Positions 18,993 to 27,124 of a stretch of DNA of 64,000 nucleotides are shown piece after piece. How positions within the stretch are numbered: the stretch's first letter is position 1; every line of letters starts with the position of its first letter. The notes beneath the pieces were generated by a model. The model was not told the DNA's origin, did not search any database, and saw only the letters and a list, made by a program, of their open reading frames with translations. This DNA comes from Subtercola boreus (GTDB taxonomy: Bacteria; Actinomycetota; Actinomycetes; Actinomycetales; Microbacteriaceae), in the NCBI RefSeq assembly GCF_006716115.1, contig NZ_VFOO01000001.1, positions 992,001 through 1,056,000 on the forward strand. The letters are read 5' to 3'. A program made the translations under genes and the position numbers.

Positions 18993-19310
18993 TCAGGTGA
19001 CCAGTCGGATGCCCGCCGCCACCAGTGCCGCGACGGCCACCACGACGATGAACGGGACCTTGAGCGCGTAGAGCCCGGCGGAGACGACAAGAGCTGGGAC
19101 CCGGGCATCCAGAACCAGAGACTGTGACTGCCCGAGGGTCTGCACGGCGATCAGACCGGCGAGCAGAGCCACGGTGAGCAGGTTCGCGATGCGCGCCGGC
19201 GTGGGGCGCGACAGCAGCGCGGGCGGGATCACGTAACCGGCGAGCTTCAGCGCGAAACAGGCGATCGACGCGAGAATCAGGATCTGCCAGAGCGTCAGGG
19301 TCACGGTCAT
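18993..19310 (-). CDS. azlD: AzlD-family branched-chain amino acid exporter subunit
   Basis: A 105-aa protein with four hydrophobic helices, the small partner of AzlC. It carries the family sequence R-x-x-P-A-L-V-V-S-A-G near residues 70-80. With AzlC it forms a branched-chain amino acid exporter (BrnFE in Corynebacterium exports Ile, Leu, Val and Met). ATG 19310 overlaps the azlC stop (ATGA). An in-frame extension up to 19961 is only the shadow of azlC. In mycobacterial and corynebacterial cases an Lrp-type regulator is nearby; none is seen here. Confidence 0.88.
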   Translation of the reverse strand: MTVTLTLWQILILASIACFALKLAGYVIPPALLSRPTPARIANLLTVALLAGLIAVQTLGQSQSLVLDARVPALVVSAGLYALKVPFIVVVAVAALVAAGIRLVT

Positions 19311-20104
19311 GACGGTGTGCCGCCTTCTGCTCTGCCGGTCGCCGTCGAGCCCGTCGCCGTCGAGCCGGTCGCCGTCGAGCCGGTCGCCGTCGAGCCCGTC
19401 GCCGGGCGCGCGCCCAACCAATTCGTCAACCCGAACACGACAGCGACCGTTGCGGCGATGATCACGGGGAGCCCCGGTGCGACCACCGGCGTCAGGAGAG
19501 CGGCTGCGACGGCTGCAGCGACCGCGACCGCCTGCGCCTGCAGGTGCTTCAGGCGGGGCCAGAGCAGCCCGAGGAAGGCTGCCGCCGCCGCAGCGTCGAG
19601 GCCGTAGGCGCTGACGTCTCCGATGAGGTTGCCGATGAGCGCGCCGACGAGGGTCGTGATGTTCCAGCCGACGAAGACGAGGACTCCGGTCATCCAGAAC
19701 CCGAGGCGCTGGGCGGCCGGAGTCGATTGCGCGGTCGACACAGCCACGGACTCGTCGATCGTCAGGTGGGCGGCGAGGATCCGTTTCATCCAGCCCGATC
19801 CGACGACGGGAGACATTCGGAGGGCGTAGATCACATTGCGCGAACCGAGGAGTGCCGCACTCGCGATCGCCGACGGTCCGGCCGCGACCCCTCCGGACGC
19901 AATCACGCCGACGAGCGCGAACTGTGACCCACCCGTGAACATCAGGAGGCTCAGGAAGCACGTCTGCCAGACATCAAGGCCGGCAGCCGTTGCAAGTGCA
20001 CCGAACGACACCCCGTAGGCGGCGGTGGCGATGCCGACCGCGAGACTAGCGCGGGCTGCGCCGCTCGTCTCGGGGGTGCGTGTCACGTCTCCATTCTTGT
20101 GCAT
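19307..20104 (-). CDS. azlC: AzlC-family branched-chain amino acid exporter subunit
   Basis: A 265-aa inner-membrane protein with 5-6 helices. Family motifs: Y-G-V-S-F-G-A-L-A near residue 30 and the S-R-N-V-I-Y-A-L-R-M block near 85. It pairs with AzlD for amino acid efflux. The C-terminal tail has the five-residue repeat T-A-T-G-S, from four 15-bp units at 19338-19397. ATG 20104 gives a short hydrophilic lead with no good Shine-Dalgarno; GTG 20086 in the same frame is an alternative start (GGAG is only 2 nt before it). The long upstream open frame to 20530 overlaps the divergent HNH gene and is not credible. Confidence 0.86.
   Translation of the reverse strand: MHKNGDVTRTPETSGAARASLAVGIATAAYGVSFGALATAAGLDVWQTCFLSLLMFTGGSQFALVGVIASGGVAAGPSAIASAALLGSRNVIYALRMSPVVGSGWMKRILAAHLTIDESVAVSTAQSTPAAQRLGFWMTGVLVFVGWNITTLVGALIGNLIGDVSAYGLDAAAAAAFLGLLWPRLKHLQAQAVAVAAAVAAALLTPVVAPGLPVIIAATVAVVFGLTNWLGARPATGSTATGSTATGSTATGSTATGRAEGGTPS
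19338..19397 (-). repeat. four 15-bp tandem units at the azlC 3' end
   Basis: Plus-strand unit GTCGCCGTCGAGCCC or ...CCG, starting at 19338, 19353, 19368 and 19383, nearly identical to each other, with a partial fifth (GTCGCCG). The high identity suggests recent slippage. Confidence 0.9.
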
Positions 20105-20173
20105 TCCCGGGCACCGTCTTGGCCGCGCCAGCAGAGTTGAGGCAATGTCAGTGGTTGGTGTTTGACTTGAAGC

Positions 20174-21742
20174 ATGAACCAGCCAGCTGCTCCCGCACCC
20201 GACTTTGCGTCGGTGGTGTCGTGGGTTCTGGATGCCCGGCGGGGGTTTGACGCTGTGTTGGCGTCGGGCGGTGGGGCTGCCGCGCCCTGCGGGCTTGTCG
20301 ACGACGCCTTGGTGGCTGCGACTGTGCAGGTGGAGTCGTTGGGCCGGATCATCGATGGCCTGCGGGTGCGGATGGCTGGGGAGGTGGCGGCGAGGTCTGC
20401 TGCGGAGTTCGGGGCGGAGGGTCTTGCCCGGTCGCACAATGTCCGGTCGGTTCCGAAGTTCTTGGCGGCGATCACCGGTGCTCGTGACGAGACGATCATG
20501 ACCAGGATGAAGCTCGCCTCCCAGGTACACACGAGCATGTCATTGGTGGGGTTGCCGAACCCACCTCGTTTCCCTCAGGTTGCGGAGGCTCTGGCCCGGG
20601 GCGATCTCGGGGTTGATGCGGCTGTCGCGATCACGAGGCGTCTCTCCGAGGCCGCCGCGAAGATCGGGTTCACCGAGGAGATCTCGGCGGCAGAGGGTGA
20701 CCTCGTGGCGCTTGCGCAGCAGACGTCGGGTAGTTTCGGGTATTCCGCGAACCAGGTGGATGATCTGGCGATCCGGTGCCGGGAACACCTCGACCCCGAC
20801 GGCGCGGAGCCCCGCGAGGCGGACCTGCACGAGAAACGCTACCTCGAGCTCAAGGCGCATCGTTCGGGGATGACGTCGATCCGGGGGCTGCTCTCGCCGT
20901 CGATGGCGGCGATCGTCGCGTCCGCGTTGGAGCCGCATACGTCACCCCGTATCGTCGCGTTCGAGCCCGACCTATCCGACGCAGCCGACCCGTCGGCGCC
21001 CGGCGATACCCCGATCGACGGCTTGACCGCGGACACCCGCACCACGGGTCAGAAACGTGTCGATGCGCTCGTGAACCTCCTCCAGGTCGCAGCCGCCGGG
21101 CCGGAGATGCCGCGCCTCAACGGTGCCGCACCGACCGTGAACCTCCACGCCTCCTTGGAAGACGTCGTCACCGGGCGCGGCATTGGGTGGATCGACGGCC
21201 TGACCGCGCCCGTCCCATACTCGACCGTCGAGGCGCTGCTGTGTCACGGGGATGTGATCACGACCCTGTTCGGCGAACACGGGCAGGTGTTGCAGCATGG
21301 GAAGACCCGCCGCCTGTTCACCGCCGCACAGAACCGGGCCCTCGCAGCACGGGACGGCGGGTGTGTGTGGCCGGGCTGCGACGCACCCCCATCCTGGTGC
21401 GAAAGTCACCATGTCGACGGGTGGCAATCCGACACCCACCCCGGCGGGCTGACCGACATCGACAACGGGGCGCTGCTCTGCCACTTCCACCATTCGAACG
21501 TGCACAAAACACACTGGAAACTCACCATCCGAAACGGCACCCCGCACCTCATCCCACCCGAATGGCTCGACTGGACCCAAACCCCAAGGCCCTGCCAACA
21601 AAACCGGGCACGACAACGAACCGGCCACCACCCGCCCGGCCCGCACAACCCTGCCCGGCACTGCCCGCCACCGCGGGCCAGACCACCCGCAGCCCCACCT
21701 TCGCTCCCTGCGTCCGGCGACCGTGAAAGCGACACCGGATAG
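20174..21742 (+). CDS. DUF222 domain protein with C-terminal HNH nuclease motif
   Basis: A 522-aa member of the 13E12/DUF222-HNH family, common and often multicopy in Actinobacteria. Residues about 40-330 are the helical DUF222 region. The HNH module follows: R-A-L-A-A-R-D-G-G-C-x-W-P-G-C, then C-E-S-H-H-V-D-G-W and N-G-A-L-L-C-H-F-H-H, supplying Cys/His metal ligands and the catalytic His. The last 60 residues are a Pro/His/Arg-rich low-complexity tail. Biological role is unresolved (mobile-element cargo, DNA repair or defence have all been proposed for HNH proteins). No convincing Shine-Dalgarno precedes ATG 20174. Tandem repeats follow directly. Confidence 0.88.
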   Translation: MNQPAAPAPDFASVVSWVLDARRGFDAVLASGGGAAAPCGLVDDALVAATVQVESLGRIIDGLRVRMAGEVAARSAAEFGAEGLARSHNVRSVPKFLAAITGARDETIMTRMKLASQVHTSMSLVGLPNPPRFPQVAEALARGDLGVDAAVAITRRLSEAAAKIGFTEEISAAEGDLVALAQQTSGSFGYSANQVDDLAIRCREHLDPDGAEPREADLHEKRYLELKAHRSGMTSIRGLLSPSMAAIVASALEPHTSPRIVAFEPDLSDAADPSAPGDTPIDGLTADTRTTGQKRVDALVNLLQVAAAGPEMPRLNGAAPTVNLHASLEDVVTGRGIGWIDGLTAPVPYSTVEALLCHGDVITTLFGEHGQVLQHGKTRRLFTAAQNRALAARDGGCVWPGCDAPPSWCESHHVDGWQSDTHPGGLTDIDNGALLCHFHHSNVHKTHWKLTIRNGTPHLIPPEWLDWTQTPRPCQQNRARQRTGHHPPGPHNPARHCPPPRARPPAAPPSLPASGDRESDTG

Positions 21743-21743
21743 A

Positions 21744-21854
21744 ACGACGCCCCGTTGCACGACGCCCCGTTGCATAACGCCCCGTTGCACGACGCCCGAG
21801 ATTCCAGCTACCCCAGCCACCCCCGCCACCCCAGCCACCCCAGCCACCCCAGCC
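21744..21854. repeat. two adjoining tandem arrays: 15-bp and 9-bp units
   Basis: ACGACGCCCCGTTGC occurs at 21744 and 21759, with a two-base variant at 21774 and a partial fourth copy from 21789. From about 21806 a 9-bp unit of the type CCAGCCACC repeats five times with small changes. The arrays fill the space between the DUF222/HNH stop and the tRNA-Asn terminator. Confidence 0.88.
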
Positions 21855-21904
21855 GAGCATCCACGGATCGTGCGCCGCCTGCCGGCCACCCCCGCCGAGG
21901 GCAC

Positions 21905-21943
21905 AAAAAAGGCCACCCGGGGTGGAGCCCTGAGTGGCCTTTC
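21905..21943 (-). terminator. terminator of tRNA-Asn
   Basis: On the minus strand, directly after the tRNA, AAAGGCCAC pairs with GTGGCCTTT and is followed by a run of T (six A on the plus strand, 21905-21910): a standard intrinsic terminator. Confidence 0.85.
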
Positions 21944-21944
21944 G

Positions 21945-22017
21945 CTCCCCGACTTGGACTCGAACCAAGAACCTGCCGGTTAACAGCCGGCTGCTCTGCC
22001 AATTGAGCTATCGAGGA
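21945..22017 (-). tRNA. tRNA-Asn (GTT)
   Basis: A 73-nt cloverleaf on the minus strand. The acceptor TCCTCGA pairs with TCGGGGA (one G-T pair), the D-arm is AGCTCAATTGGCAGAGC, the anticodon loop CTGTTAA is closed by CCGGC/GCCGG type pairing, and the T-loop is GGTTCGAGTCC. Discriminator is G. CCA is not encoded. Confidence 0.95.
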
Positions 22018-22162
22018 ATGCTGAAACAGCTTAGTTACGTTATCACGAAACCGTGGAGGCCCTGACCGGATGAAATCACCCTCACAGAACCGCCGAAACG
22101 CAGCAGAGAAGAGCTTACCCCACCGAGGGCGAGACCACGATTCGGGGGAGGCGTGCCGCGGA

Positions 22163-22735
22163 TCAGGCCCCACCGTCGAAGGTGTCGACCCCGGGCATCC
22201 ACTGCTGTCCGGGGCTTCCCCAGCTGCGTTTGCGCGCGATCTTCGAAGCGGACTTGGCGTACGTGAATTCGAGCCGGTCCACGTAGAGGTAGCCGTCTAG
22301 GTGGTCGTATTCGTGCTGCAAGATCCGTGCAAGCCAGCCGGTCGCCGAGACTTCGTAGGATTCGCCGTCGACGGTGAATGCGCGGAGGAGGGCGTCCGTG
22401 GAGCGCACGAGGGGGAACCGCTCTCCCGGGAACGACAGGCAGCCTTCCGCGTCAAGGTCTTCGTGCGCCTCCTCGACAGGCGGCGGGCTGATGAGCAGCA
22501 CTGGGTTCACGGCCGCACCGGAGTGCAGCACGTCATCGGTGTCGGTGTACTCGTAGACGAAGAGGCGAAGCGGAACCCCCACCTGCGGCGCCGCAAGCCC
22601 GACCCCGGGTGCGGCGTGCATCGTGTCGACCATGTCTGCGACGAGAACGCGGAGGTCGTCATCGAAGGCCGTGACGGGCAGGGCGGGGGAGTGCAGGACG
22701 GGATCGCCGAAGATCCGAATGGGAAGAACAGCCAT
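22163..22735 (-). CDS. def: peptide deformylase
   Basis: Removes the formyl group from new N-termini. All three family motifs are present: G-V-G-L-A-A-P-Q-V-G (residues 44-53), E-G-C-L-S-F-P-G (metal ligand C99) and Q-H-E-Y-D-H-L-D-G (H141, H145, catalytic E142). Length 190 aa is normal. ATG 22735 stands 7 nt after a TAGGCT box (22743-22748, minus strand) and has no Shine-Dalgarno, so the message is probably leaderless. It is divergent from the NIPA-like transporter. Confidence 0.95.
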   Translation of the reverse strand: MAVLPIRIFGDPVLHSPALPVTAFDDDLRVLVADMVDTMHAAPGVGLAAPQVGVPLRLFVYEYTDTDDVLHSGAAVNPVLLISPPPVEEAHEDLDAEGCLSFPGERFPLVRSTDALLRAFTVDGESYEVSATGWLARILQHEYDHLDGYLYVDRLEFTYAKSASKIARKRSWGSPGQQWMPGVDTFDGGA

Positions 22736-22778
22736 GTCGCCAAGCCTAACCGCGCACAAACCGCGATACTGTCGGACG
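22736..22778. promoter_or_regulatory. divergent promoter between def and the NIPA-like gene
   Basis: 43 bp separate the starts. Minus strand: TAGGCT at 22743-22748, 7 nt from the def ATG. Plus strand: GATACT at 22765-22770, 8 nt from GTG 22779. Both messages would begin at or next to the start codon. Confidence 0.6.
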
Positions 22779-23726
22779 GTGCCTCCCGAACTCGAAGCTG
22801 TGACCGAGCTCGCCCCGAACCTCTTCCAGTCCGTCGGAATCCCGATCGCGCTGATCGGTGCCGTGTTCCTGTCGTTCGGCGCTCAGTTCCAGCATCGCGG
22901 AGTCGCCAAGGTCGAGGCGGCCAGCCAACAGGTCAGCGGCGGCCTCGACGTCCGGCAGCTCCTGGCGCTCCTGGGGCGCCCGTCCTGGGTGCTCGGCACG
23001 CTCATGCTGGGTCTCGCGATCGTCTTCCAGCTCACCAGCCTGAACTTCGCCCCGATCATCGTGGTGCAGCCGCTCGGCGCCGTGGCGCTGGTCATCACCT
23101 CGATCCTCAACGCGCGGATCAGCCGCACCAAGCTGAACCGGGCATCCGTCGTCTCGATCGTCATGTGCGTCGGCGGTGTGGCGCTGTTCGTGCTCATCGC
23201 AGCCTTCACGGCCGTCGACAAACCGATCGATGACGCGCAACTCGTCACGATCGTGGTCATCCTGGCCATCGTTCTCGCGGCATTCATCACCCTGTTCGTG
23301 CTGTTCAGAAAGCGCATGCGTGCCGTCTCCTACATTCTCGGAGCAGGCATCCTCTACGGCTTCGTGGCCACACTGGCGAAAGTGGTGATCAGCCGGCTGC
23401 AGCAGCGTGACTTCGAGTGGCTGACTTTCGTCTGCCTCGTCGGGTTGCTGGCCTCGGCGGCCTTCGGCGGTTACTTCGTGCAGACCGCCTACGCGTCCGG
23501 GCCACCCGACCTCGTGATCGCCGGCCTCACCGTCGTCGACCCGTTGGTCGCCGTCGGAATCGGCATCATTGTGCTCGGTGAAGCGCAGTTGGCCCCGCCG
23601 CTCGCGCTGGTCGGCTTTGTTCTGAGCGGATTTCTCGCGATACTGGGTGTCTTCGGTCTTGCGCGATACCATCCCCAAACCGGTGCGCAGTCCGTCACGA
23701 ATCCCTCCGCACGAACCGTCCACTGA
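22779..23726 (+). CDS. DMT-superfamily transporter, NIPA-like
   Basis: A 315-aa protein with about nine to ten hydrophobic helices spread evenly over the chain, in the drug/metabolite transporter superfamily. The opening (I-G-A-V-F-L-S-F-G-A-Q-F-Q-H-R-G) and the repeat of two half-domains (each with a Q-P-L-G or D-P-L-V-A-V-G type turn) match actinobacterial NIPA-type proteins. Family members in animals move magnesium; bacterial substrates are unproven. GTG 22779 is chosen over the in-frame upstream start at 22623 because that one overlaps def and lacks promoter spacing. Confidence 0.85.
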   Translation: MPPELEAVTELAPNLFQSVGIPIALIGAVFLSFGAQFQHRGVAKVEAASQQVSGGLDVRQLLALLGRPSWVLGTLMLGLAIVFQLTSLNFAPIIVVQPLGAVALVITSILNARISRTKLNRASVVSIVMCVGGVALFVLIAAFTAVDKPIDDAQLVTIVVILAIVLAAFITLFVLFRKRMRAVSYILGAGILYGFVATLAKVVISRLQQRDFEWLTFVCLVGLLASAAFGGYFVQTAYASGPPDLVIAGLTVVDPLVAVGIGIIVLGEAQLAPPLALVGFVLSGFLAILGVFGLARYHPQTGAQSVTNPSARTVH

Positions 23727-23794
23727 TGTAGATCCGCCGAACACCGCACCCATCGGATGCACGACCTCCCGGCCCCGAACCAGAAAGTTCTCAC

Positions 23795-25093
23795 TTGTCA
23801 GCTTCTTCCGGCACAAACCCTGCACCAGCAGACGCAGTCCCCGCGAAGCCCTTGAAGATCATCATCGGTGCCGATACTTTCTCCCCGAACGTCAACGGCA
23901 GCGCACGTTTCTCGCAGCGTCTCGCCTCGGGACTGGCGGCACGCGGACACGAGGTTCACGTCGTCGCCCCTGCCGCATCGCGGAAGCACGGCACGTGGAC
24001 GGAGTCCTACGATGGTCAGGACATCACCGTGCACCGGCTCCGCAGCTACCGCTGGTATCCGCATGACTGGTTGCGCTTCGCCGAACCGTGGTTCATCAAC
24101 AAGAACAGTGACCGCATCGTCGAACAGGTCGATCCCGACGTCGTGCACTTCCAGTCGCACATCATCGTGGGCCGTGGCCTGTCGATCGCCGCCCGCAAGC
24201 GGGGCAACATCCGTGTCATCGGCACCAACCACTTCATGCCCGAGAACCTGCTCGAGTTCACGCTCCTTCCGAAGTCGTGGCAGGAGAAGGCTGTCGGCAT
24301 GGCGTGGAAGGCTGCCAAACGCACATTCGGCCGCGCCGACGTCGTGACCACCCCGACCCAGAAGGCGGCAGAGTTCCTCGAGAAGTCGACGGGCCTCGAT
24401 GGAGTGCTCGCGATCTCCTGCGGCATCGACGCCGACAACTATACCCCGAGCTTCGAGAAGCGCACGGGCAACCGGATCCTGTTCGTCGGTCGTGTCACGG
24501 GCGAGAAACAGATCGACGTGCTCATCAAGGCAGTCAGCCTGATGCCGGCGGATCTCGACGTGCACCTCGACATCGTCGGGGGTGGTGACCTCCTGAAGCA
24601 TCTCGAGAACCTCTCGAAGACCCTCGGCGTGGACGACCGGGTGCACTTCAGCGGCTACGTCACGGAGGAGGAGCTCCGGGAGGCCTACACGAAGGCCACC
24701 GTCTTCGGCATGCCGTCGATCGCCGAACTCCAGAGCATCGCCACCATGGAGGCCATGGCGTCGGGTCTTCCTGTGGTCGCCGCCAACGCCATGGCGCTTC
24801 CGCACCTCGTGAAGGATGACGTCAACGGGTTCCTTTTCGCGCCCGGTGATTCCCAGCAGATGGCCGACCGACTCGAACGCCTGCTGCGCCTCCCCCAGGC
24901 GGAGCTCGACGCCTTCAAGAACGCCTCGCTCAAGCTGATCCAGAAGCACGACCTGGTTCGCACGATCGTGACGTTCGAGCGTCTCTACCGTGGCGAGAAC
25001 ACGGTGGATGTCGCGGCAATCGACGAGGTCATGGCTGCCGAGTCGCTGAACACGTCGGCGATCCGCATCATCCAGACGCCGACCGAGAACTGA
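23795..25093 (+). CDS. GT4-family glycosyltransferase
   Basis: A 432-aa GT-B glycosyltransferase. The N-domain begins K-I-I-I-G-A-D-T-F-S-P-N-V-N-G (about residues 20-34), the acceptor loop pattern of lipid-directed GT4 enzymes. The C-domain has F-V-G-R-V-T-G-E-K-Q and the E-x7-E pair in A-E-L-Q-S-I-A-T-M-E-A that contacts the sugar nucleotide. It resembles mannosyl- or glucosyl-transferases acting on phosphatidylinositol or diacylglycerol; donor and acceptor are not certain. There are no membrane helices, so it should be peripheral on the cytosolic face. The start is TTG 23795 with AGAAAG upstream. Confidence 0.88.
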   Translation: MSASSGTNPAPADAVPAKPLKIIIGADTFSPNVNGSARFSQRLASGLAARGHEVHVVAPAASRKHGTWTESYDGQDITVHRLRSYRWYPHDWLRFAEPWFINKNSDRIVEQVDPDVVHFQSHIIVGRGLSIAARKRGNIRVIGTNHFMPENLLEFTLLPKSWQEKAVGMAWKAAKRTFGRADVVTTPTQKAAEFLEKSTGLDGVLAISCGIDADNYTPSFEKRTGNRILFVGRVTGEKQIDVLIKAVSLMPADLDVHLDIVGGGDLLKHLENLSKTLGVDDRVHFSGYVTEEELREAYTKATVFGMPSIAELQSIATMEAMASGLPVVAANAMALPHLVKDDVNGFLFAPGDSQQMADRLERLLRLPQAELDAFKNASLKLIQKHDLVRTIVTFERLYRGENTVDVAAIDEVMAAESLNTSAIRIIQTPTEN

Positions 25094-25152
25094 CAGGTCG
25101 CGCGCCGATCGCGGCTCGTGCGCCTGTGGGCGACGCGGGTGGGCAATGCGGG

Positions 25153-25226
25153 TGGGGCGTGCGGGACTTGAACCCGCGACCGACGGATTATGAGTCCGCT
25201 GCTCTAACCAGCTGAGCTAACGCCCC
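25153..25226 (-). tRNA. tRNA with anticodon CAT (elongator Met or Ile2)
   Basis: A 74-nt cloverleaf on the minus strand: acceptor GGGGCGT with ACGCCCC, D-arm AGCTCAGCTGGTTAGAGC, anticodon loop CTCATAA, T-loop GGTTCAAGTCC, discriminator A. The acceptor starts with G-C paired, so it is not initiator tRNA. A CAT anticodon can be elongator Met or the lysidine-modified Ile2; GGTCGC/TTCAAGTCC resembles Ile2 but I cannot settle it by eye. Confidence 0.92.
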
Positions 25227-25346
25227 GCACGACGCGTGCCGGAGCGTTCGTCGCCCCTCAACGATACAAGGTTCCGGGTGGATGGCAGCGCAGCGCGCCT
25301 GCCGGGGCCCTGCCGCGACCGTCTTGCCCGACGGGCGCGTTCATTG

Positions 25347-25375
25347 TTGACGATGCACGGGCGTGCCGTTATCGT
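25347..25375 (+). promoter_or_regulatory. sigma-A-type promoter of the alpha/beta hydrolase
   Basis: TTGACG (25347-25352) and TATCGT (25370-25375) with an exact 17-bp spacer. The spacer contains a short dyad, GCACG-GG-CGTGC. Predicted start near 25382 leaves a leader of about 80 nt. This is the best canonical promoter in the window. Confidence 0.65.
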
Positions 25376-25464
25376 TTTGAGGGCCCGAAATCTGCTGGGT
25401 CGTAGGGGATTGCAGTATCGGTGGCGCACCCTCGGGTGCTCTGCCACAGAATCGGGACAAACGA

Positions 25465-26430
25465 ATGCCAGCAACCACCTCGGTGAGAGGCTCTTCCTCG
25501 CGACCCTCCAGCAGCTACTCCACGAAGGACATCGCCGTCAGGGGCGGAGTACTGCGCGTCGGCGAGTGGGTTCCCGAAGGTGGGGCGACGACCGTCGTCG
25601 TGGCGCTGCATTCGCTCGACGGTGCACACCTGGCCTGGTCGTGGCTTCCGGCCCAGCTGCCCGAGGCACGGATCGTCGCTCCGGATCTCCGTGGTCGCGG
25701 CCAGAGCGCCGACCTGCCGGGCCCCTACGGCATCGACGAGCATGTGCGCGACGTCCTCTCGGTCGTGGATGCTCTCCAGCTCTCCGAGGTGACATTGGTC
25801 GGTCACTCGCTCGGTGCTTTCGTCGCCCTCGGGGTGGCGGCCGCGCGGCCGGGCCTGGTCATGCAGGTGGTGCTCGTCGACGGAGGGCTGCCTCTGACGG
25901 TCCCGCTCGCCCTGCACCCCGAGGACCTGATCGAGCTGGTGTGCGGGCGTCCCGCCTCGCGCCTCGACTTCGCCTTCGCCAGCCGGGCCTCGCACCGCCG
26001 TTTCTGGCAGCTCCACCCGGCGTTCGCGAAGGACTGGTCGACCCAGAGTGACGAGTACGCCGACTACCTCGTGGATGAGCGGGTGGCGCCCGACGCGAGC
26101 ATCGAGTTCCGGCCGATCGCGTCGATCCCTGCCATCGAGGCCGACAGCCGGGAGTTGAGCGGCACGGTCGGCGTGCGCCGTCGGCTCCTCTCGGCAGGAT
26201 GCCCGACAGTGCTCCTGACAGCGGCCCGTGACCTCTCGAACCAGTCACCGGGCATCTACAGTCCACGGGAGGTGGAGCTGTCTGCGGCTGAGGTTCCCGA
26301 GCTGCGCGTGCTGCCGGTCGAACGCGTCAACCACTACACCATCGTCACGAGCCCGCGTGGTGCATCCGCCATCGCCGGCGAAGTGCGTCGGGGGCTCCGG
26401 GCCAGGGAGGTCAGGCTCGAGGCGAGTTGA
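25465..26430 (+). CDS. alpha/beta hydrolase
   Basis: A 321-aa serine hydrolase. The nucleophile elbow G-H-S-L-G-A sits near residue 114; the oxyanion strand reads A-L-H-S-L-D-G-A-H and the catalytic His is probably that of V-N-H-Y-T-I-V (about 292). The D-L-R-G-R-G-Q-S turn is typical of epoxide-hydrolase or lactonase-like members. The first 20 residues are Ser/Arg-rich and not part of the fold; no lipoprotein or secretion signal is seen. Substrate is unknown. ATG 25465 is preceded by GGGAC. It is probably driven by the promoter at 25347-25375. Confidence 0.87.
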   Translation: MPATTSVRGSSSRPSSSYSTKDIAVRGGVLRVGEWVPEGGATTVVVALHSLDGAHLAWSWLPAQLPEARIVAPDLRGRGQSADLPGPYGIDEHVRDVLSVVDALQLSEVTLVGHSLGAFVALGVAAARPGLVMQVVLVDGGLPLTVPLALHPEDLIELVCGRPASRLDFAFASRASHRRFWQLHPAFAKDWSTQSDEYADYLVDERVAPDASIEFRPIASIPAIEADSRELSGTVGVRRRLLSAGCPTVLLTAARDLSNQSPGIYSPREVELSAAEVPELRVLPVERVNHYTIVTSPRGASAIAGEVRRGLRAREVRLEAS

Positions 26431-26479
26431 AGCCCCGATTTTCACTGCCCCGGGCGCGGTCGTGGCCGACGGTCGGGTT

Positions 26480-27025
26480 TCAGTGAGCGGTGCCACGCTG
26501 GGAGCCGATCGACTTGGCGTTCGGATCGCCGAGCACGCAGGTCACTGTTCGGTCGCCGCCGGCCCAGGATGTCTCGGTGGGAACGTACTCGGTGAAGGCC
26601 AGGATCGACAAGTCGTAGCCGACACCGACGAAGGCGGCGAACTGGCTCTTGCAGGACTCCTCGGCAGATTGCTGGAGCGCCCCGGTGCCGGGGTAGGTCA
26701 CGCTGTCGGCGAGGGCGTAGTCGTAGAAGACTTCGAGGTCGTGCGGTGCGGCGCAGTCGATGGTCGGCACCTCGGAGACACTGGTGTCGCTCGTGTTGTC
26801 GAGGCAGTCGCCGACCTTCAGCGAGAAGACGTCCGCGGTCACGGTCTCAGCCGGGTGCGGGGTCGACGGGTCGACGGAGGAGCCCGGGGAGGCGGGTGCT
26901 GTGGCGGCGCCGGTCGCCAGCGGACTGTCTGACGTTCCCGCCGAGCATCCGGTGAGGACAAGAACTGCAGAGAGGGCGCCCGCGACGGCGAGGAGGGCAG
27001 AAGATCGGTGAAGCTGTGTGGCCAT
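26480..27025 (-). CDS. septum-formation-family lipoprotein
   Basis: A 181-aa secreted protein. Residues 1-29 are a lipoprotein signal: basic start, hydrophobic stretch, then L-T-G-C-S-A, with Cys26 as the lipidation site. A Ser/Thr/Pro linker follows to about 60, then a domain starting V-G-D-C-L-D with V-P-T-I-D-C-A-A-P-H-D-L-E-V-F and two further cysteines, the pattern of the septum-formation (PF13845-like) family. The name is historical; function is poorly defined. The start is the ATG at 27025 with AGGAG upstream; the longer frame to 27103 is unlikely. Confidence 0.85.
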   Translation of the reverse strand: MATQLHRSSALLAVAGALSAVLVLTGCSAGTSDSPLATGAATAPASPGSSVDPSTPHPAETVTADVFSLKVGDCLDNTSDTSVSEVPTIDCAAPHDLEVFYDYALADSVTYPGTGALQQSAEESCKSQFAAFVGVGYDLSILAFTEYVPTETSWAGGDRTVTCVLGDPNAKSIGSQRGTAH

Positions 27026-27088
27026 GGTCACTCCTGGGTGAGGGGGGTGGCCGCGCTGTCGCCGCCCCGATCGACAAATATGAAATGA

Positions 27089-27118
27089 ATCATACTCACT
27101 CATCGGGCTAGATGTGAA
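27089..27118 (-). promoter_or_regulatory. promoter of the septum-formation lipoprotein gene
   Basis: Read on the minus strand: TTCACA (27113-27118), an 18-bp spacer, then TATGAT (27089-27094). Transcription would start near 27082, leaving a leader of about 57 nt with an AGGAG Shine-Dalgarno. Confidence 0.5.
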
Positions 27119-27124
27119 GGTCTG

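Noticed and set aside
21723-21983. Plus-strand frame through the tandem repeats into the tRNA-Asn region
   Set aside because: It is open only because the 15-bp and 9-bp units are multiples of three, and it ends antisense to a tRNA. No start signal.
21744-22017. tRNA-Asn with neighbouring repeats as an integration site
   Set aside because: No integrase, no direct repeat of the tRNA 3' end, and flanking genes are core genes.
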